This document shows, piece by piece, positions 1 to 10,187 of a stretch of DNA of 64,000 bases. Each line of letters opens with the position of its first letter. Within the stretch, counting starts at the first letter, position 1. A model generated the notes under the pieces. The model was not told the DNA's origin. It saw only the letters and a list, made by a program, of their open reading frames with translations, and searched no databases. Origin of the DNA: Euwallacea fornicatus (taxonomy: Eukaryota; Arthropoda; Insecta; Coleoptera; Curculionidae). The translations under genes and the position numbers were made by a program. The stretch lies in the NCBI RefSeq assembly GCF_040115645.1, contig NC_089559.1, forward strand, positions 2,976,001 to 3,040,000, written 5' to 3'.

Positions 1-394
1 TCTATAAATGAAGACTAACATCAAATGCCACCAAAACCGACTTCTTCTCTCAAATCAGCAAACCACGAATTCCTCTATTTAATTGAAGATCTACTTGAAT
101 ACCGACAATTTGAAGTACAAATTGATACTCTCTCTTTTCTTTTCTCTCCTGAACAGGAACTCCCACATAGTTCGCCAATTTCACCTCCTGCTATACTGCC
201 ACGACATACAGGGTATCTTAGTAGCTTTGTTATCCAGACAATACCCCCGTTATGGTTAGAGATACTCGAAAATGTTCTGGGAACAATTCCTTGGTTAGAT
301 GAAACGCATTATGTAGTGCAAATACACTGCTTTTACCACTTCCGGTCATACCGGAAGTCAATGTCAACTTCTTTATTTCAAATGAAACACCCTA
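1..394. mobile_element. Right end of a CAGGGTG-family DNA transposon (element runs off the left edge), or a free ~186-bp MITE
   Basis: The sequence ends at 394 with AATGAAACACCCTA followed by TATA, the mirror of the CAGGGTGTTTCATTT start typical of the family seen many times in this window (the final G is changed to A). A second terminus facing the other way, CAGGGTATCTTAG after TA, begins at 209. The unit 209-394 is therefore 186 bp and bounded by family ends on both sides, the same size as the terminal arms of the elements at 31082, 36651 and 10188. A 135-codon reading frame crosses the region (25-432) but resembles nothing I recognise and overlaps the repeat, so I do not call it a gene. 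Confidence 0.5.
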
Positions 395-1549
395 TATATT
401 TTTGCATTTTTAGATTCCACGCACTAAAGTGATGACATAAGTATTAGGTCTCTCTATTGCAAAAACTTACGTTGAATGCCACCTGCGATCTTTGGCTGCG
501 CAGAGCTCAAAAACAAACCTGTAATTTCGTTTAGACTCTTCTAATACTACTAACATGTTTACGGAATTATTAATCATCCTTAATCAAATTTACAAACTTT
601 AATATGGAGCGATAATAAATCGAAATAACTTTGTTAACTTTACAAGTGTTAAAGCTGGTTTGTGACAAAACAGCGTAGTCAGTAGTAGTAATCACTTGTT
701 CAGTGATTACCATAGAAACTAAATTTCATTTTGAATAATAAATAAAACAGTTCTGGAATGTTTAAATGAAAATTTCTCTGAAAATTATTATTTATTTACC
801 TTACGTTATGGAGATTTGATTAAATCTTCCAACATTATTGTAAATTATTCCTCTCGCAGTACGTGAGACTACGTGGACGCAACAAGATGAGCGTAACGTT
901 CAGAACCACCACATTATGCTCTTTCTTCACGTAATGCGTTAGATATTTTATTCCCAACACATAGGAAGGGGAAATTTGACCCCCTGGCTTTCACATTCAC
1001 CTGATATTACTTCCATCGATTTTTTTTTATTGGAGTTTATTAGACAAACAGTTTATTCGAGGAAACGTACAATACAAGACGTAAAGCAAAAAATCTGACA
1101 AGCTTTTGTTACCATTGCACCCTAAATGCTCGCTAATGTACGACGCTCTTTCCATCATGAAGTAAACAAAAGTTTAGAAATTAATGGAAATAATTTGAAT
1201 ATTTATTGCAACGAACATTCTATTACTAAATTTAAACTTGACATCACTGTTCGGACACCCTGTATAATATTTATAGAACGTATTCCTTTCAGCCTAATAT
1301 ACCATATATGATTAGCATGTAAACCAAATTTCAGAAAGCTAGCTATTGAAATAGTCGAAAATTTACATTTTGCAGTAATGATGTTTTAACAAAATATACA
1401 AAAAACGTGTAAATGAAATTACTCGCATGCTTCAAGTTTTACACAGCCAAAAATCACATATGACATTTAAGCGTAAGATCTAAGAATAGGGGCAATTGAT
1501 AATTATTTAGTCACTCTGATGTGTGGAATCTAAAAATGAAAAAAGTATA
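395..1549. other. No gene seen
   Basis: AT-rich sequence with no coding similarity, tandem repeat or terminal repeat that I can recognise on either strand. A short ATG frame at 1126-1311 has no family resemblance and composition like its surroundings. Confidence 0.5.
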
Positions 1550-3514
1550 CAGGGTGTTCCATTTGAAATGATAAATATAATTTAACATTTTTTTTATTTC
1601 TAGAGGTAAGAAAATTATTTTTGGTACCCTTACGGAGCTCCATGAATTGCATATTTTACTGCATTTAGCTTGAGCAAAACATCGGGGCATCCCCCGCTGC
1701 TATTGATGAACCAAGCGACTTTTTAATATTTAGCTACTCGTTAGTGATGTCGAAAAATATTATTTCAGAAACTTATTAAAAAATATTATTTTAAACCTAT
1801 GTATCGATTTTCAACGCAAAATTCACATTTTTAGTTTATTAACTATTTTGTACAAGGTTTTCAAAAAAAGGACGTTGGCTATTCAGAGGGAAACGACTTA
1901 TTGTGGAGTTTTGAGAAAAAAATATAACTAAATCGGCCATGAGAAATCACTCGAAAATATTTTCAAGTTTTTAGCTGTACTGCTAGAAAGCATTTTTACA
2001 TGACTAATCAATAAAATGAGATTTTTAGTAAAACTTATTTGGAAAACGTATATTTTAAATATAAAATATCAATTTTTGGAACAATTTGCCACAATTTTTG
2101 CTGAAAGGGTTTTTTTGCATTTTCGAAACTAAAGGGTACAAAAAACCTTTAATGTCAATAAAAAAAATTAGTTTTCTCCACATTAGCTAAACACGAAACT
2201 ACATTGTAATACCTCGTTAGAAAGGTCTTTTTGCAGACCATGACGTGAAGATTATGTCACTTCATGTTAGTCCGACACAAAAACCGTTAGATGGCGTTAT
2301 TTCGAAACCGTAGTAATTTTTGTTTGGAAAACTTAAAAGGAAAGGTATATTTTCTGTTGGACCTTTCGAAAGAGCGTTAAATTCTGCTTAGTATTGTCAA
2401 ATTATAGTGCAAATATCTTTGCCTAACAGTAAATTATAGCAATTTCAAAAAAGGACTTTATTACACTTGAAATAAACCAGCTCACTTTATAAGTTAAATA
2501 GGATTTCATTTAAATATTTTATATTTAAAATTTTTCGAAAAACTGATTAAGACGTTTTCTCCGTTATGAAATAAATCCATTTAAACCCAAATACTTACTG
2601 ATGGGAAGAAACAAAAATAAAAGATTGGATTATTGTTGTTGGGCTTAAAGAAACTTTTTAAATGAACCCGTATTTTTAACGAAAATTATGTTTTCCGACG
2701 AAGCTACATTCACTACGAACGGGATGGGGCTTTCGCAAAACTGTAGATATTAGGCTGTAGAAAATCCTCACTGGATTATTAGTTGCAAAGACCAACATTA
2801 AAAAAAATTATGTTTGGAACGGCATTTCAGACGATAGAATAATTGGACATTTTTTCCTTAACTGTACGTTAAATGCAAACCGTTTGTTTAATTTTTTTAA
2901 CAATGACTTATGAGATATCATTGACTATTTGCCTCTCAATATGCGACAAGACATGTACTTTTAGTTAGATATTGCGTCTATTCGCAACTCTCGATTGATC
3001 CAATCAATGGTTTCACAATATTGAACTAGATTGGTAGAAAGACCCCTTTTGAAGCGTGGCCTCTTCGTTTTCCAGATGTTAGGCCTGTAGATTTTCATTT
3101 CTGGGGTACCATCAAGAATAAGATATACAAAGTAGAACCTAGAAGTTGCGATAAATTGTGTAAAAAATTTATGAAAATCTGCCATGAAATAACAGAAGCA
3201 CAGATTAGAAGAATTGTCAATAATAATCGTAAGCGTTTTGAGAAATGCTTCAGGCCGGAAGGTGGACTAGTTGAAGCATTTCTCACTCCACAGTGTCACA
3301 TTTGATAAAATGTTAAGAGCTTTTTCATTTCAATTTACTAAATTTTGATATCTAACTCATGGTTTATTTAAACAAAAATTAAAACCGATGACACTAGCAG
3401 AAAAAATATTTGCGATGTTTGTGAAAAATTCCAAAAAAAACTCATATTTCGAAGACCGCGAGGTTTAGGTATAGAAATAAATTACGTTAAATCGGTTCCA
3501 AATGACCCCCCCTG
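1550..3514 (+). mobile_element. Degraded DUF4817/DDE transposon, CAGGGTG ends
   Basis: Left end CAGGGTGTTCCATTTG follows TA at 1548-1549. The right end, read on the minus strand, is CAGGGGGGTCATTTGG; the base pair beyond it is TC where TA is expected, so one target-site copy seems mutated. The element is about 1.97 kb and carries a plus-strand transposase remnant (2560-3305). The two ends share only about their first twenty positions, so the copy is old. Family assignment rests on the ends plus the transposase. Confidence 0.65.
2560..3305 (+). pseudogene. Transposase remnant, DUF4817/DDE (CAGGGTG) family
   Basis: This is the broken transposase of the surrounding element; such enzymes cut and join DNA at TA targets in the nucleus. 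From 2690 the translation gives MFSDEATFTTNG, the block around the first catalytic Asp. After several stops and frame changes a good frame runs from about 3050, with FPDVRPVDFHFWGTIKNKIY (the last catalytic Asp region, normally SPDLxPLDFFLWG), then a C-terminal block with IRRIVNNNRKRFEKC, stopping at 3303-3305. The middle catalytic block is not readable in one frame. The N-terminal helix-turn-helix could not be found in 1600-2550. It cannot encode a working enzyme. Confidence 0.7.
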
Positions 3515-3615
3515 TCAACAAAATTTATTTTTATTTCATATTATTAAAAATTATATTTTATTTATTACTTATTTATTATGTATAAACAAACAAAAAAACT
3601 CATAGCAAAAACAAT

Positions 3616-3948
3616 AAACAAAGTTATACACGATATTCAAAGTGTCCACCTTCCATTTCCAATCAGGCATCACATTTTTGCGTGGAGGATATTCGGACTC
3701 TTCCTAACAACCCCCCATTGGCTCGAATTTGTTGGGATTTTGCTTGATTCGTAGCTCCAACGCCTCCAAGCTATTTACACAAGTTCCACAGACTAATGTT
3801 TTCAAGAATCCCTCAAGAAAAATAAATCTATTATATAGAGGGTTCAAATCGGGTGATCTTGCTGGCAATAATGAAAGTCCGCCCCTTTCGACCCATCTAC
3901 GTAGAAAAGTTTGGCGTAAATGCTCTCTAACGGTATTCGAAACATGAA
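3616..3948 (-). pseudogene. C-terminal fragment of a DUF4817/DDE transposase
   Basis: Read on the minus strand from about 3948, the translation gives NTVREHLRQTFLRRWVERGG, then LLPARSPDLNPL (the conserved WPxRSPDLxPLDF block, with its final Asp replaced), then FLKTLVCGTCVNSLEALELR, and after a frame change a GGHFEYRV tail before a stop near 3616. Order and spacing match the C-terminal half of the family. No terminal repeat could be matched, so this is a truncated copy lying between the element ending at 3514 and the solo LTR beginning at 4078. Confidence 0.65.
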
Positions 3949-4077
3949 CTGCACATTTGTTGCCTCAGGTTTAAGGGTAAAAATGCTTGTCGGTTTAACA
4001 GTCGTAGCAAACGAAAACTTGTTTACGGATAAAAGTCAAATGCTTAATGTTTATATTACAATAAGAAAATGTAAGTT

Positions 4078-4734
4078 TGTTAGGGACTCTAAGTTATTGG
4101 TTTTTTTGTTTCTATTTATTTTTTTTAATTGTTGTTAATGTTAGGTTTATTGTATACTGTCATTTACTCCCTTAGGTTACGCCTATGTACTGCGATACTT
4201 ATTCGGAGAATACCATCTGGGTGCCAGACCACATGGCCCATCAGGCCAAAGCTAAGGATACGCTTTGGTTGGGGAATGTGCTACTAGTCGAAGAAGCTTT
4301 CTCTATAGGGACTATTGCTTTGATGGTCAATTTGTTGGACCCGCAATATTCCCAGAAAAGCGATTAGTATAGATATTCCCCAGATGGCCACGAGTTATGG
4401 GATTCGTTGTAGCCATAGCTTATAATGGTTCTTGGTGGTGGTGCGCCCCTGGTTGGAATTCTTCGGGGTTAGTACTTAAGGGATAATCGGAGCAATTTTC
4501 GCCCTCTCTTTTTCTGCTCTTCCTGTGGTCTTGTCGGGTGAAAGCTACGTCGGTGACGGGATGTGATCCGCATCACATCGTGTAACCCGCCCAATAAGCA
4601 TTCTCCCTATTCTTCGTTACGTAGACCAAGATTCTTACATTCTTTTGAGATAAGTGCATAGTTAATACAGTCCATTTTTACATAAAACAAATTGTCTTTG
4701 TCGTGTTTCATTTATCGAAGGAACACCCTTAACA
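4078..4734 (+). mobile_element. Solo LTR of an LTR retrotransposon, copy 1
   Basis: A 657-bp unit beginning TGTTAGGGACT and ending CCTTAACA (TG...CA), flanked on both sides by the perfect 5-bp duplication AAGTT (4073-4077 and 4735-4739). A diverged copy of the same unit lies inverted at 20094-20721 with its own target-site duplication. No gag, pol or second LTR lies next to it, so it is the product of recombination between the two LTRs of a full element. A 5-bp duplication suits Gypsy, Copia or BEL/Pao retrotransposons, and I cannot choose between them. A 60-codon open frame at 4185-4367 is shared with copy 2 but reflects LTR sequence conservation rather than a gene. Confidence 0.85.
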
Positions 4735-4739
4735 AAGTT

Positions 4740-6039
4740 TTTGTAAAAAAAAGGAGTTCGGCTCATGGATGTTTCCATGATTTACAATTTTTTGATGATG
4801 TCATCGTGTTATATTGCTGTCTTCCGCAAAAATGGCAAAATGATCCCACGTTAGGAGACGATGCACCCAGTAGCAATTAATAATTAAATTTTGAGGCTCG
4901 GGGGTAGGAACAGACATGATCTATCGTTTTAAAGGAAATTTAATTGCTTTTCAATACATTTGCGAACATACAGGATCGCTAAAAATAGCATACAATTAAG
5001 TATTAAGTTATATTTAATATATATTAGTTATAATTAATTGTGTGTGAAACTTTATTTCTAATTAGAATAAACGAAAAGCGAGCCTTTGAAGTCAGATTTT
5101 TTGTGATTACCATGATATATCACATTTGACAGTTCCACGTTGTTGATTCGAGGGAAATATCCAAAATCCCGTTTTTACAAAAATATACCTGGGAACTAAC
5201 GAAATAAGCAATAATTGAGGGTTTTTTACATGATGGGAATTACGCTAAACTAAATAAAAGCTCTATGGTAACACCAGAGAGACAAAATTGTGACTCGTTG
5301 AAAAATCTAGAAATGGTTTCACGGATGTGGATGGAGACAAATTGACATTTCACAACAGTGAAACACCTCATTTTCATGGTGTGGCTAATATCTACAAAAT
5401 TAATGGACACTGAAGCCGTGTTATTACCGGTCTAATGTGCCCTTTTTCTTCATTTATGTGCAACGCCCTTTCTTAAATTAGTTTTACTGATAATGAATGG
5501 ATTTTGGTTCTGTCCGCTCTCAAAATGGCCTGTTTGTTCAGCGACATTTATATTTTAACGTTGTGACGTATGCACTGGAGCAGTACCACTGCTGAACCAT
5601 TGTAAAAAATACGTCTTGCCAATCGATAGATAAGGATCTGGCCAATGGTTACTCTTGAGTTAGTAGTACGCCTATGGATGCCTGTCATAACTTTTAGTAC
5701 TTAATTTCTTGGCAACGTTGTAATCTTTCCCTTGCGTGCTTACGCCCTTGCTCTCATACGCTCACTTTCACTCATGTAAATCTTAACCGACGCACTCTCA
5801 TTCCATTATATTCTCTCTTAATTCAATTATGAATCTTGATCGTCTTATTTCTTACACAGCTATAATCTTAAAAATCACGTTAGTCGCGATCCTCTTAATT
5901 TTCTAAATTAGTAATTAAAGTACATTCCGGCCAGTATAATAAATTATTGTTCGAGTATTTTGAGTTTTGCTTGAGTTCGGAAAAATTCACGATACCAAAT
6001 TGCTGTCAAAAGCATTTAAGATTATTACGGGGTGATTTT
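4740..6039. other. No gene seen
   Basis: AT-rich, non-repetitive DNA. I found no terminal repeats, reverse transcriptase or transposase motifs, and no exon-like frame. Confidence 0.45.
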
Positions 6040-6310
6040 GTAGATATTGACACACTAAATGGGTGGTCTTTCGAAGTTCCTCTACATTTCCGTACCGAAT
6101 TTTGTATATCTTGTTCTTTATGAAGCCCCACAGGAAAGAAATATAATACTGATAGATCAGGCGATCGTGGTGGCTATTTTACAGCACCATTTGTGGGTAT
6201 TGATCTTTGAGGGAAATTATTTTCAAGAAAATGCTTTAGTACATGAGCATCACGGTGCGGTGCAACATTTTATTGCAAATATACCGTGTGTCCTAAGATA
6301 CATGTAACAA
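6040..6310 (-). pseudogene. Transposase fragment, DUF4817/DDE family
   Basis: On the minus strand the frame reads NVAPHRDAHVLKHFLENNFP (equivalent of DGAPPHxxxxVRxxLxxxFP, with the catalytic Asp changed to Asn), then a stop in place of the Trp of WPPRSPDL, then PPRSPDLSVLYFFPVGLH. The last catalytic Asp of SPDLxPLDF is replaced by Tyr. Two catalytic positions are lost and the N-terminus and extreme C-terminus are missing, so it is a dead fragment. No paired ends were found. Confidence 0.6.
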
Positions 6311-6420
6311 GAGAACAAATGGACAGAAAATTTTTAAATTTTTTAATGATGTCAAGTTAGAAATTGAGTCCTGCTTGTTGCAAAGCTATGGTATACAAAA
6401 ATGAGTGATTTCGTATTATA

Positions 6421-6900
6421 CAGGGTGTTTTATAAACGAATTTGAAAAATTATCACCAATGAAGTGTCTTCATTTTTCAAGATATGAAAGAATTAAACTA
6501 AAAAAAGTTTTTTAGAAAGTAACCTTCAATGTCCGTACCAAATTTAAGGAATATAAAAGTATTTTTCGAAAAAAAAATCGAATCATACAACAAATATCTC
6601 GTAGACAAGCAATAAATATCAAATTTAATATATTAGCGATACATAGCAATAGATTTAGTATTTTGTAATAATTATTTTTTCGATGTAACCACCCCTCATA
6701 TTTGTGCATCTTTCGATCTTTCGTCTGAATTCTTTAAAACTGTTTTGAATATGTTCCAACCTTAGAGTTCATACCATTTGTAATTTTTTGCTACAATATT
6801 GCTGCATCATTGAGAAGCGGTTCAGCCTAATACCTTACTTACAACAATATCTTCTATAATAAGAACAAATTTTGCTTTTTTTACAAAACAAATTTAAATA
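6421..6900 (-). mobile_element. Left terminus of a CAGGGTG-family element, right side lost
   Basis: CAGGGTGTTTTATAAACG begins at 6421 directly after TATA. A weak inward-facing terminus (ATCTCG then TA) occurs at 6601, giving a unit of 181 bp, close to the ~185-bp arms of better preserved relatives. Just inside lies the C-terminal tail of a minus-strand transposase (6655-6790). No right end could be found before the LINE fragment starting near 7400, so the element is truncated. The right boundary given is approximate. Confidence 0.5.
6655..6790 (-). pseudogene. C-terminal tail of a DUF4817/DDE transposase
   Basis: Minus-strand translation gives LEHIQNSFKEFRRKIERC followed by a GGYIEKI block, matching the usual C-terminal pattern of this family (xxIxxSFxRRxxxC...GGHIE). 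It lies just inside the terminus at 6421, where the C-terminus of a minus-strand gene should be. Only this tail is recognisable. Confidence 0.5.
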
Positions 6901-7399
6901 AATACAATTTTTACTGTTATTTTTGTGGCATTTTTTGTCACTGTTTTTGCGACACTTTGAAAATTTATGAGTTTTTTTTTAAACAGGTTTGATTTGGTGA
7001 ACGTGTAATACCTCAATGAATAGCTATGGAGATGTGGAAGTTTTAAAAATAATTTGTATCTGTGTTACCTTGAATATTTTTGGCAAAAAACCTGGAAGAA
7101 GTTCAATAACTGATCTAAAAATTAGGTTTACAAAAGTATTTCCCTGAAATCTTCACACAATCCAATTTTTTCTGAACATTTGCCATTCCATACGGAAGAT
7201 TATAGCGTTGGGCAAGTGATCGAGTGTTGAAACTAAAACAATCCAATAAGATTTCTTTAAAAATCACGCCAAAATCATTAAGAGGTAATATTAAAACAAA
7301 AATTGAAGATCAAAAGAACTCAAAAACTATTAAGATTTGGTATATTCACGTAAGGGTTAAATTTGTTTCTTACCTCGTGCTCTCTCACCTCCCCAAAGG
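6901..7399. other. No gene seen
   Basis: AT-rich stretch between a truncated DNA transposon and a LINE fragment. No motif or terminal repeat recognised. It may include decayed 3' LINE sequence or the lost part of the element at 6421. Confidence 0.35.
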
Positions 7400-8480
7400 A
7401 ATGCATCAAATTACCAAACACCCTCTATATTGTAGAACAGCGGGACTAACGGAGACTTCTGTGATAAAGGGAGAAGGGAAAAGCGGGAGGCGATGGGAAA
7501 GAGTTTTGTTGATTCGTACCTCGAGTTTTCGGTCACATAGTAGGTTCCGTATTATGTAAATAATGTACTTGGACACTCCCAATTAGAATAAGTTAAATAG
7601 CAACTTCGCATGCCATATAGAGTCATAAGCTTTATTAATATCCAATAAAAATACAAATGGTCGGATATTTCATAGGTACGGAGGCTATATGTAAACGACC
7701 AACGTGAATAGTGGATGTGTCATCGATTTTTGTGGTTTAAACACTAACTGATATCTTGGAACTAATTTTTCCATTAGTCTTTGTAATCGTTTTCTTATTA
7801 TTCTCTTAAACAGTTTACTAATCGTTGGCTATAGCGTAATGAGTCTATAGTGTTCTGCTCTAGAATTGTCTGTTGCATGTTCTGGTATTGAAACCAGTGG
7901 TCGCTCTAACACGATTAAGAAATTATATTTTCCTAGAGGCCATCATTCCAGTTATCTAATATGAATTCCTGGATGCGGGGTGATGTATTTTTCAGAACGT
8001 CCGCATTAATCTTGTCCTTTCTCGTTGTAGCATTTTTTAGTTTCTCTAATGCTTCGTCAATGATTTTTTTCATATGTCCAGTTTTTATTGAAAGTATTGT
8101 CAAAATAGTCGTCGTACAACTGATTCGTCACTATCCAGTTTTGTACATCGAATCCGCTGTCTCTGCCCATTGTAAAAGCCTTCTCTTAATGCTCGACGAA
8201 TGCCTCTGCCTTTTTCTCGTCAGTGTGTAATTCTTCCCCGTTTTAGTTAATTGTGCCAAAGAAGTTTGTTTCCTTGTACTTTGTCAGTGTTCTTGTTTCA
8301 GTTTTAATGGGTTCGTCCAAGATCGTTTTCGATTTCTCTGTACGCTTTAATCCCTTTGTTTTCTTTATAGTACCATACTATACTTCTGATATCTCTATTA
8401 AGATTTATATATATGTCGGAATAGAAGGGTAATCTCCTTTGGAAGCCATATTCAGGAATTGAAAACACTTGATTAATACT
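7400..8480 (-). pseudogene. Jockey-like non-LTR retrotransposon fragment (endonuclease-RT linker and N-terminal reverse transcriptase)
   Basis: Minus-strand translation shows, in order: GIKAYREIENDLGRTH in the linker; HTDEKKAEAFVEH, a classic Jockey-type block before the polymerase; ALEKLKNATTRKDKINADVLK (RT block 1 region); YRLITL then ISKLFKRIIRKRLQRL (block 2); QLVFKPQKSMTHPLFTL; and LDINKAYDSIWHAKLLF (block A, which carries the first catalytic Asp of the polymerase in LDI). It ends in a block like NLLCDRKLEVRINKTLSH. Frameshifts and stops separate the blocks. The catalytic YADD box, thumb and 3' tail are missing, so the copy is truncated on the left and inactive. Confidence 0.8.
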
Positions 8481-8806
8481 GTTGATTATATTAAAGGGCA
8501 ACAACAACGCTTCAAACACTAGTTGGTACAAAGTCCCTAAACTTAGATTCTTAGAACAATCGCAAAGAACAGGTGATCCGGGACCAGCTCAATATCACAC
8601 TGATTGTTTCTTCTCTTTTTTTCACTGGGTATCAGTCCTTCCCACGCTATCTTTTCTTATCTTCCCCCCTGGCCCCGTTTCACCTAATCTAATTTTATTA
8701 CACACGCTGAGTCTGTCCTTTATCCAAACCTAAACAAGGTACTCAAATTAACCAGCTGCCCATAATTCGTATGCAGCTGGTTCCTGAAAACTCATCACCG
8801 ACCCTT

Positions 8807-8864
<58 letters not shown>

Positions 8865-9043
8865 CTATTAATATGTATCTAATATATATTATATCGGCCA
8901 TTTTTAATAAAATGATATCACTTCATATTGGAAATTCAAAGCCTGTTTAAAAAAATGTTAAATCTAATCTTCGATGGGTAATGATGTACCAAATATTTTT
9001 TTCTAGAAATCTCAGTGAGTAGAATGTAGCTAGCAATTACATA
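8481..9043. other. Intergenic DNA containing a TA microsatellite
   Basis: Nothing gene-like. The stretch contains the dinucleotide run listed separately at 8811-8862 and AT-rich flanks. Confidence 0.45.
8811..8862. repeat. (AT)n microsatellite, 52 bp
   Basis: An uninterrupted AT dinucleotide run of 26 units, long enough to be length-variable and prone to assembly error. Confidence 0.95.
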
Positions 9044-9535
9044 CAGGGTGTCCCATATAAGAAATCTCAACTTTGGTAATTTTCCGAACAATGTGGACAC
9101 TTGGGGAAAACCGAGGATGTCACTGGATTCTACATAGACAAATTTGTAAGATTTCGTTTTTCCCTTGTCGTTACCTCATAGTATAATTGAATTACAATAG
9201 GTGTTTGAAAATGCACAATTTTCAATTTCGTCTTGTATATCAAACAACAATTTACTTTTTTTTATTTTATTTTACTTCGAAGCAATACTTCACACACAAG
9301 TGGGGGTGGTAAAATTTAACTTAAAAATACAGCTTTGTGCATCGTATCTAAACGTGGAACTATTATGGCATTTTTGCCTATAATGGTTGACACCAATTGC
9401 GAGTTTATACAACTTCAAAGCGGTGTGAACTACCAAATATCTTAGGATCAAACTAAGAACGATGATCGGACTGCAATTTATCAATTGAACGTGAAAGGCA
9501 CAATTTGATTATACAGGGTGAGTAGTAACGGAACT
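9044..9535. mobile_element. Two unpaired CAGGGTG-type transposon termini
   Basis: CAGGGTGTCCCATATAAG starts at 9044 after TA, and CAGGGTGAGTAGTAACGG starts at 9514 after TA. Neither has a convincing partner. A possible inward terminus (CGTCTTG then TA) ends at 9235, which would make 9044-9235 a 192-bp unit, near the arm length of related elements, but the match is weak. No transposase remnant was recognised nearby. Confidence 0.4.
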
Positions 9536-10187
9536 GACACAGACCAGGTGCGCGCTAGAGACTTCAATGTAAACGACGATTTTTTAAATACTTACCCCTT
9601 CTACGGTTAATAGTTGAGGAGGAACTGACCTCTGAAGAAGTTCCTTCAGCAACATTTTATATCTGCTTTAAAAATTTTTAATATGAAAACGTGCATATAT
9701 GGGTACTGTTTTTCAAATCAAAACCTTATTAACCAGTTTTATTCCTAAAGCACGTTTTCAACGCGCTTGCATCCTTGTAAAATTGCAAATAAACTGACAA
9801 AGTATGTTTATTAGCTCGACGAACCGTGTCATTTTCAAGACGAAACTTGTAAAATATGAAATGTTTTGTTCATGGCTGCATTTGTTAATGCCATCAAAAG
9901 AACGTTTGTGAATCTAGACAAATTCCTTTTTAGCTTTTGTTTGTGCAATTATAGAAAGATATCTCTAAAAAGATCCATAATTTTTCTGTCGACTCGAAAT
10001 CAAATAAAACATAAAACATCTACTGCTAAGATTAAGGAGTGAAATAAAAATTGGGCAAAGCCTGAAAAAATTTACGATTTTACGTAAAATCGAAACAATT
10101 CCGAAATCCCCTTTCAATTGGATTCCGAATTAACTAAATTTCGATGTGTATAACTAGCTTTCTTGATACCTGAAATAACGCAAAATA
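9536..10187. other. No gene seen
   Basis: AT-rich DNA to the right of the 9514 terminus. It may belong to that element, but no coding remnant or right end was recognised. Confidence 0.35.

Noticed and set aside
4185..4367. Conserved frame shared between 4185-4367 and the minus strand at 20444-20629
   Set aside because: Conservation is explained by both lying in copies of the same solo LTR; similarity extends over the whole LTR and not only the frame.
6059..6307. 82-codon plus-strand frame
   Set aside because: Antisense of a DUF4817/DDE transposase fragment carrying PPRSPDL on the minus strand.
7961..8230. 89-codon plus-strand frame with a hydrophobic start
   Set aside because: It is the reverse complement of the LINE reverse-transcriptase region, whose motifs are clear on the minus strand.
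9044..9535. Pairing the termini at 9044 and 9514 as the two ends of one element
   Set aside because: Both read CAGGGTG on the plus strand, so they are both left-type ends and cannot be an inverted pair.
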